Shown here piece by piece: positions 53,108 through 62,421 of a DNA stretch of 64,000 bases. The notes under the pieces are model-generated. The model did no database searches, was not told where the DNA came from, and was given only the letters and a program-made list of their open reading frames with translations. Made by a program: the position numbers and the translations under genes. Numbering within the stretch: position 1 is the first letter of the stretch; every line of letters starts with the position of its first letter. This stretch comes from VAZQ01 sp963821505 (lineage in GTDB: Bacteria; Pseudomonadota; Alphaproteobacteria; Rhizobiales; Xanthobacteraceae): NCBI GenBank assembly GCA_963821505.1, contig CAWGEH010000011.1:34708-98707 (forward strand), in the 5' to 3' direction.

Positions 53108-54589
53108 ATGACCATTGCCGATACCCAGGGCGGGAAACGCGCATCCAAGAAGGTCCCGAGCAAGTCCCGGCAGGATCTGCGCGCGTGGATCGATGCGCTG
53201 CGCGCTGCGGGCGAGCTCCAGGAAATCAACGGCGCCGAGCGCGAGGCGGAAATCGGCGGTATCGTCGACCTCTATATGCGCAAGATGGGCAATCCGGCGG
53301 TGCTGTTCGACGATATTCCGGGCTACCCCCGCGGCCACCGCATTCTGGCGAATATTCTCACCTCGGTGCGGCGCATCAACCTCACGGTCGGCCGGCCGAT
53401 CGACGACTCCGCGATCGAGCTGGTGTCGTATTGGCGCAAATACATGAAGGAGGCACGGAGCATCGCGCCGGTCGCGGTCAAGTCCGGCCCGCTCATGGAG
53501 AACGTCAGCGGCGGCAAGGACGTGAACATCCAGAAAATCCCGACGCCGCGATGGCACGAGCACGACGGCGGCTACTACATCGGCACCGGCTGCATGGTGA
53601 TCATGAAGGATCCCGACACCGGCTGGATCAATTACGGCGCCTACCGCGTGCAGTCCCACGGCCCGAACGTGGCGACCGTCATGTGCTCCAAGGGCAAGCA
53701 CGGCGACCTGATCAAGCGCCGCTACCACGAGCGCGGCGAGCCGTGTCCGGTCGCGGTCGTGGTCGGGATGCACCCCGCGTTGTTCATGGTGGCCGGGCTG
53801 GAGATTCCCTACGGCAAGAACGAGTACGACGTCGCCGGCGGTCTGATCGGCGAGCCGGTCGAGGTGATCAAGGGGCCGGTGACCGGCCTGCCGATCCCCG
53901 CGCAGGCGGAAATCGCCTTCGAAGGCTTCGTCCATCCCGACGATCTGATCGCGGAGGGACCGCTCGGCGAGTGGACCGGCTATTACGCTGGCGGCCAGAA
54001 AAAGGAGCCGGCGATCCGCATCGAGACCTTCATGCACCGCGACGATCCGATCCTGCTCGGGGCGATTCCGGGCGTGCCGCCCGACGACGACTCGTTCTAT
54101 CGCGGCACCTACCGCTCCGGCGCGGTCTGGAACCAGCTCGAAGCCGCCGGGGTGCCCGAGGTGAAGGGCGTGTGGGCGCACGCCGCCGGCGGCAGCCGGC
54201 TCTGGCTCACGGTCGCCATCAAGCAGCAATACGGCGGCCATTCCAAGCAGGCCGGCCTGATCGCCTCGCAGTGCCACGCCGGCGCCTATGCCAACCGCGT
54301 CGTCGTCGTGGTCGACGACGACATCGATCCCGCCGACATGGACCAGGTGGTGTGGGCGATCTGCACGCGGTTCGAGCCGCGCGAGGGCATCGAGATCCTG
54401 CGCGGCTGCTGGAGCACGGTGCTCGATCCCATGGCTTACGGCAGCGACGATCCGCGCAACGCACGCGTGGTGATCGATGCCTGCAAGCCGTGGTCGCGGC
54501 GCGACACTTTTCCGATCGTGGCGCGCTCGAGCAGGGAGCTCGATGCGCGCATTCGCGCGAAATGGGCGCACGTCTTGCCGCGAGGGTGA
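53108..54589 (+). CDS. UbiD-family (prenylated-FMN) decarboxylase
   Basis: A 493-residue member of the UbiD/FDC/gallate-decarboxylase superfamily. Family blocks are AVLFDDIPGYPRGHRILANIL, KDPDTGWINYGAYR, the KHGDLIKRRYHERGEPCPVAVVVG helix and strand, GGLIGEPVEVIKGPVTGLPIPAQAEIAFEGFV, AEGPLGEWTGYY with the conserved acidic residues, and VVVVDDDIDPADMDQVVWAI. The start ATG 53108 follows GAGGAG. These enzymes need prenyl-FMN made by UbiX and (de)carboxylate aromatic or unsaturated acids in the cytosol. No ubiX is in the window. It is followed by a paralogue after 68 bases. Confidence 0.9.
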   Translation: MTIADTQGGKRASKKVPSKSRQDLRAWIDALRAAGELQEINGAEREAEIGGIVDLYMRKMGNPAVLFDDIPGYPRGHRILANILTSVRRINLTVGRPIDDSAIELVSYWRKYMKEARSIAPVAVKSGPLMENVSGGKDVNIQKIPTPRWHEHDGGYYIGTGCMVIMKDPDTGWINYGAYRVQSHGPNVATVMCSKGKHGDLIKRRYHERGEPCPVAVVVGMHPALFMVAGLEIPYGKNEYDVAGGLIGEPVEVIKGPVTGLPIPAQAEIAFEGFVHPDDLIAEGPLGEWTGYYAGGQKKEPAIRIETFMHRDDPILLGAIPGVPPDDDSFYRGTYRSGAVWNQLEAAGVPEVKGVWAHAAGGSRLWLTVAIKQQYGGHSKQAGLIASQCHAGAYANRVVVVVDDDIDPADMDQVVWAICTRFEPREGIEILRGCWSTVLDPMAYGSDDPRNARVVIDACKPWSRRDTFPIVARSSRELDARIRAKWAHVLPRG

Positions 54590-54657
54590 AGCGGCGCTTT
54601 GCCCGCTGGCTTGCGCGGCGCTATAGAGATCACGAAGTCCAGGAAACGGAGAGCAGC

Positions 54658-56133
54658 ATGGCGCGCGCCGGCGGTGAGGCGGTTTCGAAGCCGCGGATGC
54701 AATACCACGGGCTGCGCGGCTGGCTCGAGCAAGTCGACAAGATGGGAGAGCTGCGCAAGGTCGACGGCGCCCACTGGGACGTCGAGATGGGCGCCATCAC
54801 CCACATGCTCACGGAAAAGAGTCGCGGCACCGCGCCGGCGATTCTGTTCGACAACGTGCCCGACTACCCCGCGGGCTACCGCACGCTCTACGGGCAGCTC
54901 TCGTCCGTGCGCCGCATCGCGTTGACGCTGGGCCTGCCGCTCGAATACGCGCGCAAGGTCGATGTCGTGCAGAACTATCACGCCCGCATGCAGGATCTCA
55001 AACCGCTGCCGCCGCGCTTCGTCAACGACGGGCCGATCTTCGAGAACGTGGTCGAAGGCGATGACGTCGACGTGCTGAAGTTTCCGGTGCCGCGGCACCA
55101 CGAGCTCGACACCGCGCGTTTCATCGGCACTGCCGATTGCGTCATGACGCAGGACCCGGATACGGGCTGGTTCAACCTCGGCGCCTATCGCAGCCAGGTC
55201 TATGACGGCAGGACCGTCGGCTGCCAGATCACCGAGGGCAAGCACGGCCGCATTCATCGCGACAAATATTTCGAGCGCGGCGAGCCGATGAAGGTGGTGA
55301 TCCTGTGCGGACAGGATCCGCTGTTGTTCATGCTGTCCTCGAGCCCGTTGCCCGAGATCGGCGAGATGGATATCGCCGGCGGCCTGCGCGGCGAGCCGAT
55401 CGACGTCGTGCGCGGACCCTATACCGGGTTCCCGATCCCGGCCGACTGCGAGATCGCGATCGAAGGCGAGACGGTGCCCGGGCAGGTCAAGCCGGAAGGT
55501 CCGTTCGGCGAATGGATGGGCTATTACTCCGACGACACGCAGGCGCGCCCCTACGTCAACGTGAAGACGATTCTCTATCGCAACGATCCGATCCTCACTT
55601 GCGCGCCGCAGCACAAGCCGGTCGACGAGACCGGCCTGCTCAAGGGGGTCGCCGGGGCGGCGCAAATCTGGCGCGCGCTCGAGGCCTGCGGCGTCCCCGA
55701 GGTGCTGGGCGTGTGGAATCACGAGGCCGGGCCCGCCACCCGCTTCACCGCCATCCAGATCCGCCAGCGCTATCCCGGCCACGCGCGCCAGGCGCTGCAT
55801 ATCGCCTCCTCGTGCCAAGGCGGCGCCTATGCCGGCAAGTGGACGGTGGTGGTCGACGAGGATATCGACGCCGGCGATCTCGACCAGGTGCTGTGGGCGA
55901 TGTGCACGCGCTTCGACCCGCTCACCGACATCGACACCATCCAGAAGGCCTGGGCCTCCAAGCGCGATCCGCTGTTTCTTCCCGGCAACTTCAACAACCG
56001 GGTCCTGATCGATGCCTGCATTCCCTACGACAAGAAGCTCAAGGGAACGTTCCCCGTCACCGTCGACGTCAGCGCCGATCTGCGCAAGCGCTTGCGGTCG
56101 AAATTCCCGCAACTGTTTGCCAAGAATTCGTAG
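54658..56133 (+). CDS. UbiD-family (prenylated-FMN) decarboxylase, paralogue
   Basis: A 491-residue paralogue of the preceding gene with the same blocks in the same order: ILFDNVPDYPAGYRTLYGQL, QDPDTGWFNLGAYRSQ, GKHGRIHRDKYFERGEPMKVVILCG, GGLRGEPIDVVRGPYTGFPIPADCEIAIEGE, PEGPFGEWMGYY and VVVDEDIDAGDLDQVLWAMCTRFDP. Start ATG 54658 has a GGAGAG site. UbiD proteins are often homo-oligomers, but tandem copies occur in two-subunit carboxylases such as phenylphosphate or acetone-like systems. Here they may form a hetero-oligomer or act on two substrates. Confidence 0.9.
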   Translation: MARAGGEAVSKPRMQYHGLRGWLEQVDKMGELRKVDGAHWDVEMGAITHMLTEKSRGTAPAILFDNVPDYPAGYRTLYGQLSSVRRIALTLGLPLEYARKVDVVQNYHARMQDLKPLPPRFVNDGPIFENVVEGDDVDVLKFPVPRHHELDTARFIGTADCVMTQDPDTGWFNLGAYRSQVYDGRTVGCQITEGKHGRIHRDKYFERGEPMKVVILCGQDPLLFMLSSSPLPEIGEMDIAGGLRGEPIDVVRGPYTGFPIPADCEIAIEGETVPGQVKPEGPFGEWMGYYSDDTQARPYVNVKTILYRNDPILTCAPQHKPVDETGLLKGVAGAAQIWRALEACGVPEVLGVWNHEAGPATRFTAIQIRQRYPGHARQALHIASSCQGGAYAGKWTVVVDEDIDAGDLDQVLWAMCTRFDPLTDIDTIQKAWASKRDPLFLPGNFNNRVLIDACIPYDKKLKGTFPVTVDVSADLRKRLRSKFPQLFAKNS

Positions 56134-56260
56134 GGTGGATCGAGCGGGGCGAAATCCACCGCGTGGTCCGATGGAAACGATTGCTCGATGACAAATGATC
56201 GGTTCGGTACAACGATGCTGGGATTGATGGGTTTCGCTGCGCTCAACCCATCCTGCGTAC
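56131..56260. repeat. Dispersed repeat with GGGTGGAT and GATGGGTTTCGC ends
   Basis: The gap between the second UbiD gene and the receptor gene has TAGGGTGGATCGAGCGGGGCGAAATCCACCGC, where GGTGGAT and ATCCACC pair. It is followed by GATGGGTTTCGCTGCGCTCAACCCATC, where GATGGGTT and AACCCATC pair. Both have the layout of common alphaproteobacterial intergenic palindromes. They may end the UbiD transcript or form part of a polycistronic leader. Confidence 0.55.
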
Positions 56261-56273
56261 TGCGCGCTGAGAC

Positions 56274-57311
56274 ATGAAGACACACGCCATGCACCTGATC
56301 CGGCCCTATGCGATGATCACCGCCGCCGTCGTCGCCGCCCTTGCGCCGCGGCCCGCGCTCTCCGGCGCGGTCGAGGATTTCTACAAGGGCAAGACCGTCT
56401 CCTTGCTCATCGGCTACAGCGTGGGCGGCGGCTACGATGCGTACGGACGGCTGCTGGCGAGGCATCTCGGCAAGTACATTCCCGGCGGCGCCAACGTGGT
56501 GCCGCAGAACATGACCGGCGCCGGCAGTCTCAAGGCGGCCAATTACCTTTACTCCGTCGCTCCGAAAGACGGCTCGGTCATCGGCACGTTCTCCCGCAGC
56601 CAGGGCATCGCGCCGCTCCTCGACAAGGCCGAGTTCGACAGCAGGAAGTTCACCTGGCTGGGCAGCGTGACCGACGAGGTGAGCCTTTGCGTCACGCGTC
56701 ACGACGCGCCGGTGAAGACCTTCAGCGAGCTCCTGGTCACGCCCGCGACCTTCGGCGGCGAGGGCGCGGGCTCCGATCCCAACATCTTCGCGCTCCTCTA
56801 CCGCAACGTCTTCGGCGCCAAGATCAAGATCGTGACCGGCTATCCCGGCACCAATGACATCCAGCTCGCCACCGAGCGCGGCGAGGTCGACGGGCTGTGC
56901 GGATTGTCCTGGAGCACGCTCAAGGGTCGCTACCCGCATTGGCTCACCGACAAGAAGGCCAATATCCTGGTTCAGGCCGGGATCAAGAAGCAGCCGGAGC
57001 TCGCGGACGTCCCATCGGCGACCGAGCTCGCAAAACAGCCGGACCAGATTCAAATCCTGAAATTGATCCTGATCGGACAGGCCATGGCGCGGCCGTTCGC
57101 AGCCCCGCCCGGCATTCCCGCCGATCGCAAGGCGGCGCTGATCACGGCTTTCGAGCGAACGACCGCGGATCCCGATTTTCTCGCCGAGGCGCGACGGCTC
57201 GACCTGGAGGTCAATCCCGTCAGCGCGGCCAAGCTCGACGCCTTGCTGGCGGAGGCCTATGCCACGCCCAAGGACGTCATCGCCAAGGCCGCCAAGGCCA
57301 TGTCGGACTGA
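56274..57311 (+). CDS. Bug/TctC-type periplasmic binding protein, divergent subfamily
   Basis: A 345-residue receptor with signal peptide MKTHAMHLIRPYAMITAAVVAALAPRPALSGA before VEDFYKGKTVSLLIGYSVGGGYDAYGRL. Shared blocks with the receptor at 7635-8684 include LGKYIPGGANVVPQNMTGAGS, AAPVKTF-like DAPVKTFSELL, GGEGAGSDPN, KIKIVTGYPGTNDIQLATERGEVDGLC. The two belong to one subfamily separate from the tctC-like genes. It lies 10 bases before the CoxL-like gene and 140 bases after the UbiD pair. It probably captures the acid that these enzymes process. Confidence 0.87.
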   Translation: MKTHAMHLIRPYAMITAAVVAALAPRPALSGAVEDFYKGKTVSLLIGYSVGGGYDAYGRLLARHLGKYIPGGANVVPQNMTGAGSLKAANYLYSVAPKDGSVIGTFSRSQGIAPLLDKAEFDSRKFTWLGSVTDEVSLCVTRHDAPVKTFSELLVTPATFGGEGAGSDPNIFALLYRNVFGAKIKIVTGYPGTNDIQLATERGEVDGLCGLSWSTLKGRYPHWLTDKKANILVQAGIKKQPELADVPSATELAKQPDQIQILKLILIGQAMARPFAAPPGIPADRKAALITAFERTTADPDFLAEARRLDLEVNPVSAAKLDALLAEAYATPKDVIAKAAKAMSD

Positions 57312-57321
57312 CGCGGCGACG

Positions 57322-59647
57322 ATGGGTGGATTGATCGGAGCGCGCATTCCTCGCCTCGAGGATCAGCCCCTGCTCACCGGCAAGGGACGTTTCGTCGACG
57401 ACATCGCGCACCCCGGCGCCTGGCAGGCGGCGTTCGTGCGCAGCCCCCACCCGCACGCCGCGATCCGCGGGATCGACGCCCATGCCGCGCTGGCGCTGCC
57501 GGGGGTGCGCGCGGTGCTCACGCTCGACGATCTCGCGCCGGTCCTCGCCCAGCGTCGGATGCTGCGCCACTCCAATTCCGGGACGCCGCTCGACCGCTAC
57601 TGGTCCTTCGCCCTCGCCGACGGGGAGGTGTCTTACGTCGGCGAGGCGGTCGCGCTGGTCCTGGCCGACGACCGCTATCTTGCCGAGGACGCGGCGGCGC
57701 TGGTCGCGGTCGACTACGACGTGCTTCCCGCCGTGTCGGACTGCCGCCGGGCGGCCGAGCCGGCTGCGCCGGCGGTGCGGCGCGAGCTCAACACCAACAT
57801 CGCCGCCGCCTACAGGGTGGCCTACGGCGATGCCGACGCGGCCTTCGACAAGGCCGCGCACGTGTTCCACGAGGAGCTGTGGCAGCATCGCGGCGCCGCC
57901 CATCCGATCGAGGGCCGCGGCATTCTCGCGGAATGGCGCGATGACGCCGTGACGGTCTGGGCGTCGACGCAGAAGGCGCACGACCTGTTCCAGTCCTTGA
58001 CCGCGCTTCTCGATTTCGACGAGAGCCGGCTGCGCGTGGCCACCCCCGACGTCGGCGGCGGTTTCGGTCCCAAGCTCTGCGTCTACCCCGAAGACATCGC
58101 GGTGGTGGCGGCCGCCAAGCTCTTGCGGCGCTCGGTCAAATGGATCGAGGACCGGCGCGAACATTTCACCAACGCGGCCCAGGAGCGCGACCAGTATTGG
58201 TCGATCGACATCGCGGTTGCCGCCGATGCCAGGCTGCTCGGCGTCCGCGGCCGGCTGATCCATGATCTCGGGGCCTATGCGCTGCAGGACGTCAACATTC
58301 CCTACAACTCCGCCTCGATGATGAGCGGGCCCTACATGCTTCCCGCGCTGTCGATCGACGTCACGGTCGCCGCCACCAACAAGACGCCGGTGTCGTCGGT
58401 GCGCGGCGCCGGCTATCCGCAGGCGGCCTTCGCCATGGAACGCCTGATGGACCGGGTGGCGCGCGAACTGCGCCTGGAGCGCGCCGAAGTGCGCCGCCGC
58501 AATCTCATTCCGGCGGCGAAGATGCCCTATACCAAGCCGCTCAGGGCGCGCTCCGGTGCGAGCATGCAGTACGACAGCGGCGACTATCCGGCCTGCCAGG
58601 CGGAAGTCCTGCAGGCGGCCGGCTGGGAGGATTTTCCGCGCCGTCAAGTCGCCGCGCGGGGCGAGGGCCGCTACATCGGCATCGGGCTCGCCCATGGCAT
58701 CAAGGGCACCGGGCGCGGTCCGTTCGAGTCCGGTCTGGTGCGGGTGTCGAATACCGGGCGGGTGTCGGTGTTCACCGGCGCGGCCGCGATCGGGCAGGGG
58801 CTGCGCACCGCGCTGGCGCAGATTTGCGCCGGCGAGCTCGGCCTGCGCGCGCGAGGACATCACCGTGGTCCCCGGCGACACCAGCGGGGTGGCGCTCGGG
58901 CTCGGTGCCTTTGCCAGCCGCCAGACCGTGACCGCCGGCTCCTCGGTGCTGCTGGCCGCACGCGCCGTCGCCGACAAGGCCAAGAAGCTCGCGAGCCACG
59001 TGCTCGAGGCGGCCGAGCACGATCTCGAGATCGCGAACGGCGAGGTGCGCGTCGTCGGCGCGTCGCAGCTTTCGGTCAAGCTCGGCGAGCTCGCGCGCAT
59101 CCTCAAGGGTGCGCCCGGCTACGGCTTTCCGCAGGATATCGACCCCGGCCTCGACGCCAACGTCAATTGGCGCACCGACGCGCTCGCCTACGCCAATGCC
59201 TGCCATGTTGCCGAGGTCGAGGTCGACCCCGAGACCGGCGGCGTCAAGGTTCTCAATTATGTCGCGCTGCAGGATTCCGGAATCCTGATCAATCCGATGA
59301 TGGTCGACGGCCAGGTGCGCGGCGGCGTGGCGCATGGCATCGGCAATGCCCTGCTGGAATGGATGGGCTACGACGACGCCGCGCAGCCCGTCACCACCAC
59401 GTTCGCCGATTACCTCTTGCCCGGGGCCATGGAAGTGCCGGCCATCGAAACGCTCTACAAGGAGACGCCCTCGCCGCTCAATCCGCTGGGCGCCAAGGGC
59501 GCGGGCGAGGTCAGCACCATCCCGGCCGCGGCCGCGGTGATCTCCGCCATCGAGGACGCGCTGCAACCGTTCGGTGTACGCATTGCGCAGACGCCGGTCA
59601 CGCCGCAAAAGCTGGTCGAGCTCATCGCCGCCGGCGCCAAGTCGTGA
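57322..59647 (+). pseudogene. Xanthine-dehydrogenase-family molybdopterin subunit, one frameshift
   Basis: Start ATG 57322 gives MGGLIGARIPRLEDQPLLTGKGRFVDDIAHPG. The protein is continuous to about 58850, where one extra base in a CGCGCG run (CTGCGCGCGCGAGG) shifts frame; the second frame resumes at REDITVVPGDTSGVALGLGAFASRQTVTAGS. The span is 3n+1. Cofactor blocks are DVGGGFGPKLCVYPED, SSVRGAGYPQAAFAMERLMD, GQGLRTALAQICAGE and the catalytic GAKGAGE. About 774 residues are intended. No CoxS or CoxM gene is beside it, so it must borrow electron-transfer subunits or act with unlinked ones. The reaction is probably hydroxylation of an aromatic or heterocyclic acid. Confidence 0.85.
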
Positions 59648-59657
59648 CGATTTAATA

Positions 59658-59745
59658 CGTCATGCCCGGCCTTGTGCCGGGCATCCACGCCTTGTTTGTA
59701 GGGGCGATAAAGACATGGATGGCCGGGACAAGCCCGGCCATGACG
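59658..59745. repeat. Dispersed long inverted repeat (CGTCATGCCCGG family)
   Basis: CGTCATGCCCGGCCTTGTGCCGGGCATCC pairs with the second half, GGATGGCCGGGACAAGCCCGGCCATGACG, around a short spacer. It is the same family as 43273-43372. It lies in the 120-base gap between the CoxL-like gene and the HpaB-like gene. Confidence 0.75.
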
Positions 59746-59767
59746 TGGAGAGAGAGAGTCCTGAGAC

Positions 59768-61226
59768 ATGCGAACCGGCTCGGAATATCTTCGCTCGCTC
59801 GATGACGGACGGCAGGTGTTCGTCGACGGCGAGGCCGTCAAGGACGTCACGCGCCATGCCGCATTCCGCGAGGCGGCGCGCTCGATCGCGCGGCTCTACG
59901 ACATCGCGGCGGCGCCGGAGATGCGCGAGCGCATGACGTTCGCGTCGCCCAAGACCGGCGAGCCGGTGCTGCGCGCCTACCAGATTCCGCGCAGCCATGC
60001 CGATCTGCGGGCGCGCCGGCTGTTTTCGGAAACCTGGGCCGAGGCGACCTTCGGCCTGATGGGCCGCACGCCCGACCACGTCGCCGGCTTCTTCTGCGGC
60101 TATGCCGCGACGCCGGGCGTGCTGGCGGCGGGCGGCCGGAAATTCGCCGACAACGCGGTCGCCTTCTACGAGCACATGCGCGACAACCACCTCTACGCCG
60201 CCTACGCCATCGTCCCGCCGCAGATCGACCGCAGCAAGCCGGCGCACAAGCAGAGCGATCCGACGCTCTACGCCGGCGTGGTCAAGGAGCGCGACGACGG
60301 CATCGTCATTTCCGGCGCGCAGCAGCTCGCCACCGGCGGCGCGATCGCCGATCTCATCCATCTGAGCTGCATCCATCCGCTGCAGCCCGGCGACGAGAAC
60401 TACGCCAACTGCCTGGCGGTTGCCGGTCAACGCGCCCGGGGTCAAGCTCTATCCGCGGCGGCCGTTCGCGCTCGCCGCCGCCAACTCATTCGATTATCCG
60501 CTGTCGAGCCGCTTCGACGAGAGCGACAGCTACGTCGTCTTCGACAACGTGTTCGTGCCGTGGGAGCACGTGTTCATCTACCGCAACCTCGAGGTCTCGC
60601 GCGATCAATGGTGGAAGACGCCGTCGCACCTCTACGGCAACCATCAGGCGCAGGTGCGCTACGTCACCAAGCTGCGCTTCATGATCGGCCTCGCCAAGCG
60701 CATGAACGAGATGACCGGCAACGACGGCAATCCCGCGGTGCAGATCATGATGGGCGAGCTCGCCGCGCTGGTCTCGATCTTCGAGACCATGCTGCTGGCG
60801 CACGAGGCGATGGCGCCCATCGACCAGGACGGCGTGCTGTGGCCGTCGAAGACCGCGCTCTACTCGGCGATGGCGCTGCAGTCCGAGCTCAACGGCCGCA
60901 TGCTCGAGATCATCCGCGAGCTCGCCGGCTCCGCCATGATCACGCTGCCGTCCTCGCTGCGCGACTTCGAGAATCCGCAGACCGCCGGCGACATCGAGCG
61001 CTACATGCGCTCGGCTTCCTCCGACGCGAAAGCCAGGGTCGCGCTGATGCGGCTGGCCTGGGACTTCATCGGCTCGGAATTCGGCAGCCGCCACCAGCAA
61101 TACGAGAAGTTCTACGGCGGCGCCTCGTTCCTGGTGAAGCAGAACGTCTATCGCAACTTCGATTTCAAGCGCGCCTGTGCGCTGGTCGACGCCGCGCTCG
61201 CCCTGCCGCCGCTGGCGTCGGATTGA
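59768..61226 (+). pseudogene. 4-Hydroxyphenylacetate 3-hydroxylase (HpaB) family monooxygenase, one frameshift
   Basis: Start ATG 59768 gives MRTGSEYLRSLDDGRQVFVDGEAVKDV, the standard HpaB N-terminus. An extra T near 60421 (GCGGTTGCCGG for GCGGTGCCGG) shifts frame; the second part runs APGVKLYPRRPFALAAANSFDYPLSSRFDESDSYVVFDNVFVPWEHVFIYRN to LASD. The span is 1459 bases (3n+1), about 485 residues. HpaB-type oxygenases use FADH2 from a separate reductase to hydroxylate phenols, pyrroles or other aromatics. No HpaC-type reductase is visible. It follows decarboxylase and hydroxylase genes, consistent with aromatic acid catabolism. Confidence 0.87.
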
Positions 61227-61248
61227 ACACCGCGGCGCCGCGCAATCG

Positions 61249-61404
61249 GTAGGGTGGGCAAAGGCGCACGCGCCACAGGCGGCTCTCCGCCCGGCCTATC
61301 AGCTCGCGCGCGATTTTGCCCACGCGTCGATGCACGATTAACGTGTGGGCAAAGGCGCGTTGGATTTTCGAGTTCGCGGATGCGCATTCGCGCTTTTGCC
61401 CACC
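61249..61404. repeat. Dispersed repeat with GGGTGGGCA ends
   Basis: GGTAGGGTGGGCAAAGGCGC at the left end and GCGCTTTTGCCCACCCTAC at the right form inverted ends. Inside are GATTTTGCCCACGCGTCGATG and GTGTGGGCAAAGGCGC. It is the same family as 5384-5484 and fills the gap between the convergent HpaB-like and binding-protein genes. Confidence 0.65.
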
Positions 61405-62325
61405 CTACTGCTGCTTCCACAAATGCGAAAACTGCGTCGCCACCACGGCCTCGTAGGGCACGTCGCCGGCGAGGATGCCGACGTCGCGCGAGAACTGGTT
61501 CATGCCGGCGACGAAGGTGGGCGAGATCGCGGCGTCGTAATAGGGCAGATCGCGGCGGATGAGCTCGGCGATCAGTTCGGCCTCCGCCGGCGGAAACAGC
61601 TTGCGGCCGATCTCGGTCGCGCGCGCGACATTTTCCTTCAGCGCGGCATGCGTCTTCACCATCGCCCGCACCACCGCGGCCGCGGTCTCGGGCGAGCGCT
61701 CGATCAAGCGGTCGGTCGCGGCGATCGACGCCATGGTATAGTTGAAGCACGGTTTGGGCCCGTCGCCGCGCCGCACGTCGAGCACGACGGTGCCGGCGCC
61801 GCGACGCACCGCGACCTCGGTGCCCATGCCGTTTGCCCAGAAGCCGTCGATCTTGCGCTCCTCCAGCGCCTTCGCCGCGGTCACGCCGAAATTGACGCCG
61901 GCGCCTTGCGCGCCCGGCACCGGCGCGATGTTCACCTCGTCGCGGGCGATGCCGGCTTCGAGCAGGAGGCGGCGAAGCCCCATGTCGACCCATGGCGCCG
62001 CGCCGATGCTGCGTCCCTTCACCACGCTGAGGTCGCCGCGCTTGCCGCCGAGGTCCTTGTGCATGACCAGGAACCAGTACATGCCTTGCCCCTGCGCGCA
62101 TAAGAGCTTGGCGCCCCGCCATTGCGGAAACGCCGACAGCGCAGAATGCGCGGATCCGCCGACGAGATCGACCGCGCCGTCGCGGAGCGCCGCATAGCAC
62201 TTGTCGACGGGATAGATCAGCTCGAGCGAAACATCGAGGCCTTCCTGCTTGAAGCAGCCGAGCTCGATCGCGGCGATCGCCGGAAAATACGAGTTCGAGA
62301 TCATGTCGGGCACGGCGAGCTTCAT
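61405..62325 (-). CDS. NMT1/THI5-type solute-binding protein without signal peptide
   Basis: A 306-residue protein of the SsuA/THI5 (NMT1) binding-protein family. It opens MKLAVPDMISNSYFPAIAAIELGCFKQEGLDVSLELIYPVDKCYAALRDGAVDLVGGSA, the first lobe of this fold, with the GCFKQEGLDV motif. A good GGGAGAA site precedes ATG 62325, and no hydrophobic signal segment is present or encoded in frame just upstream. It therefore seems cytoplasmic, unless exported in an unusual way. Relatives bind aromatic acids, thiamine precursors, taurine or nitrate. No ABC transporter genes are adjacent; a frameshifted amidase gene lies upstream in the same direction. Confidence 0.78.
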   Translation of the reverse strand: MKLAVPDMISNSYFPAIAAIELGCFKQEGLDVSLELIYPVDKCYAALRDGAVDLVGGSAHSALSAFPQWRGAKLLCAQGQGMYWFLVMHKDLGGKRGDLSVVKGRSIGAAPWVDMGLRRLLLEAGIARDEVNIAPVPGAQGAGVNFGVTAAKALEERKIDGFWANGMGTEVAVRRGAGTVVLDVRRGDGPKPCFNYTMASIAATDRLIERSPETAAAVVRAMVKTHAALKENVARATEIGRKLFPPAEAELIAELIRRDLPYYDAAISPTFVAGMNQFSRDVGILAGDVPYEAVVATQFSHLWKQQ

Positions 62326-62421
62326 TCTCTATTCTCCCGCACTGTGGCGCAGAGTGGTCCCGTGCCCGGGCGCGGGCAGCGAGCGCTCTTGCGCGAGCGA
62401 AAACGAAATCGGGGCGCCCCG

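Noticed and set aside
53068..56133. 1021-codon open frame overlapping both UbiD genes on the same strand
   Set aside because: Its first part is the out-of-frame shadow of the first UbiD gene and runs by chance into the frame of the second; the true start of the second is ATG 54658 with a ribosome-binding site.
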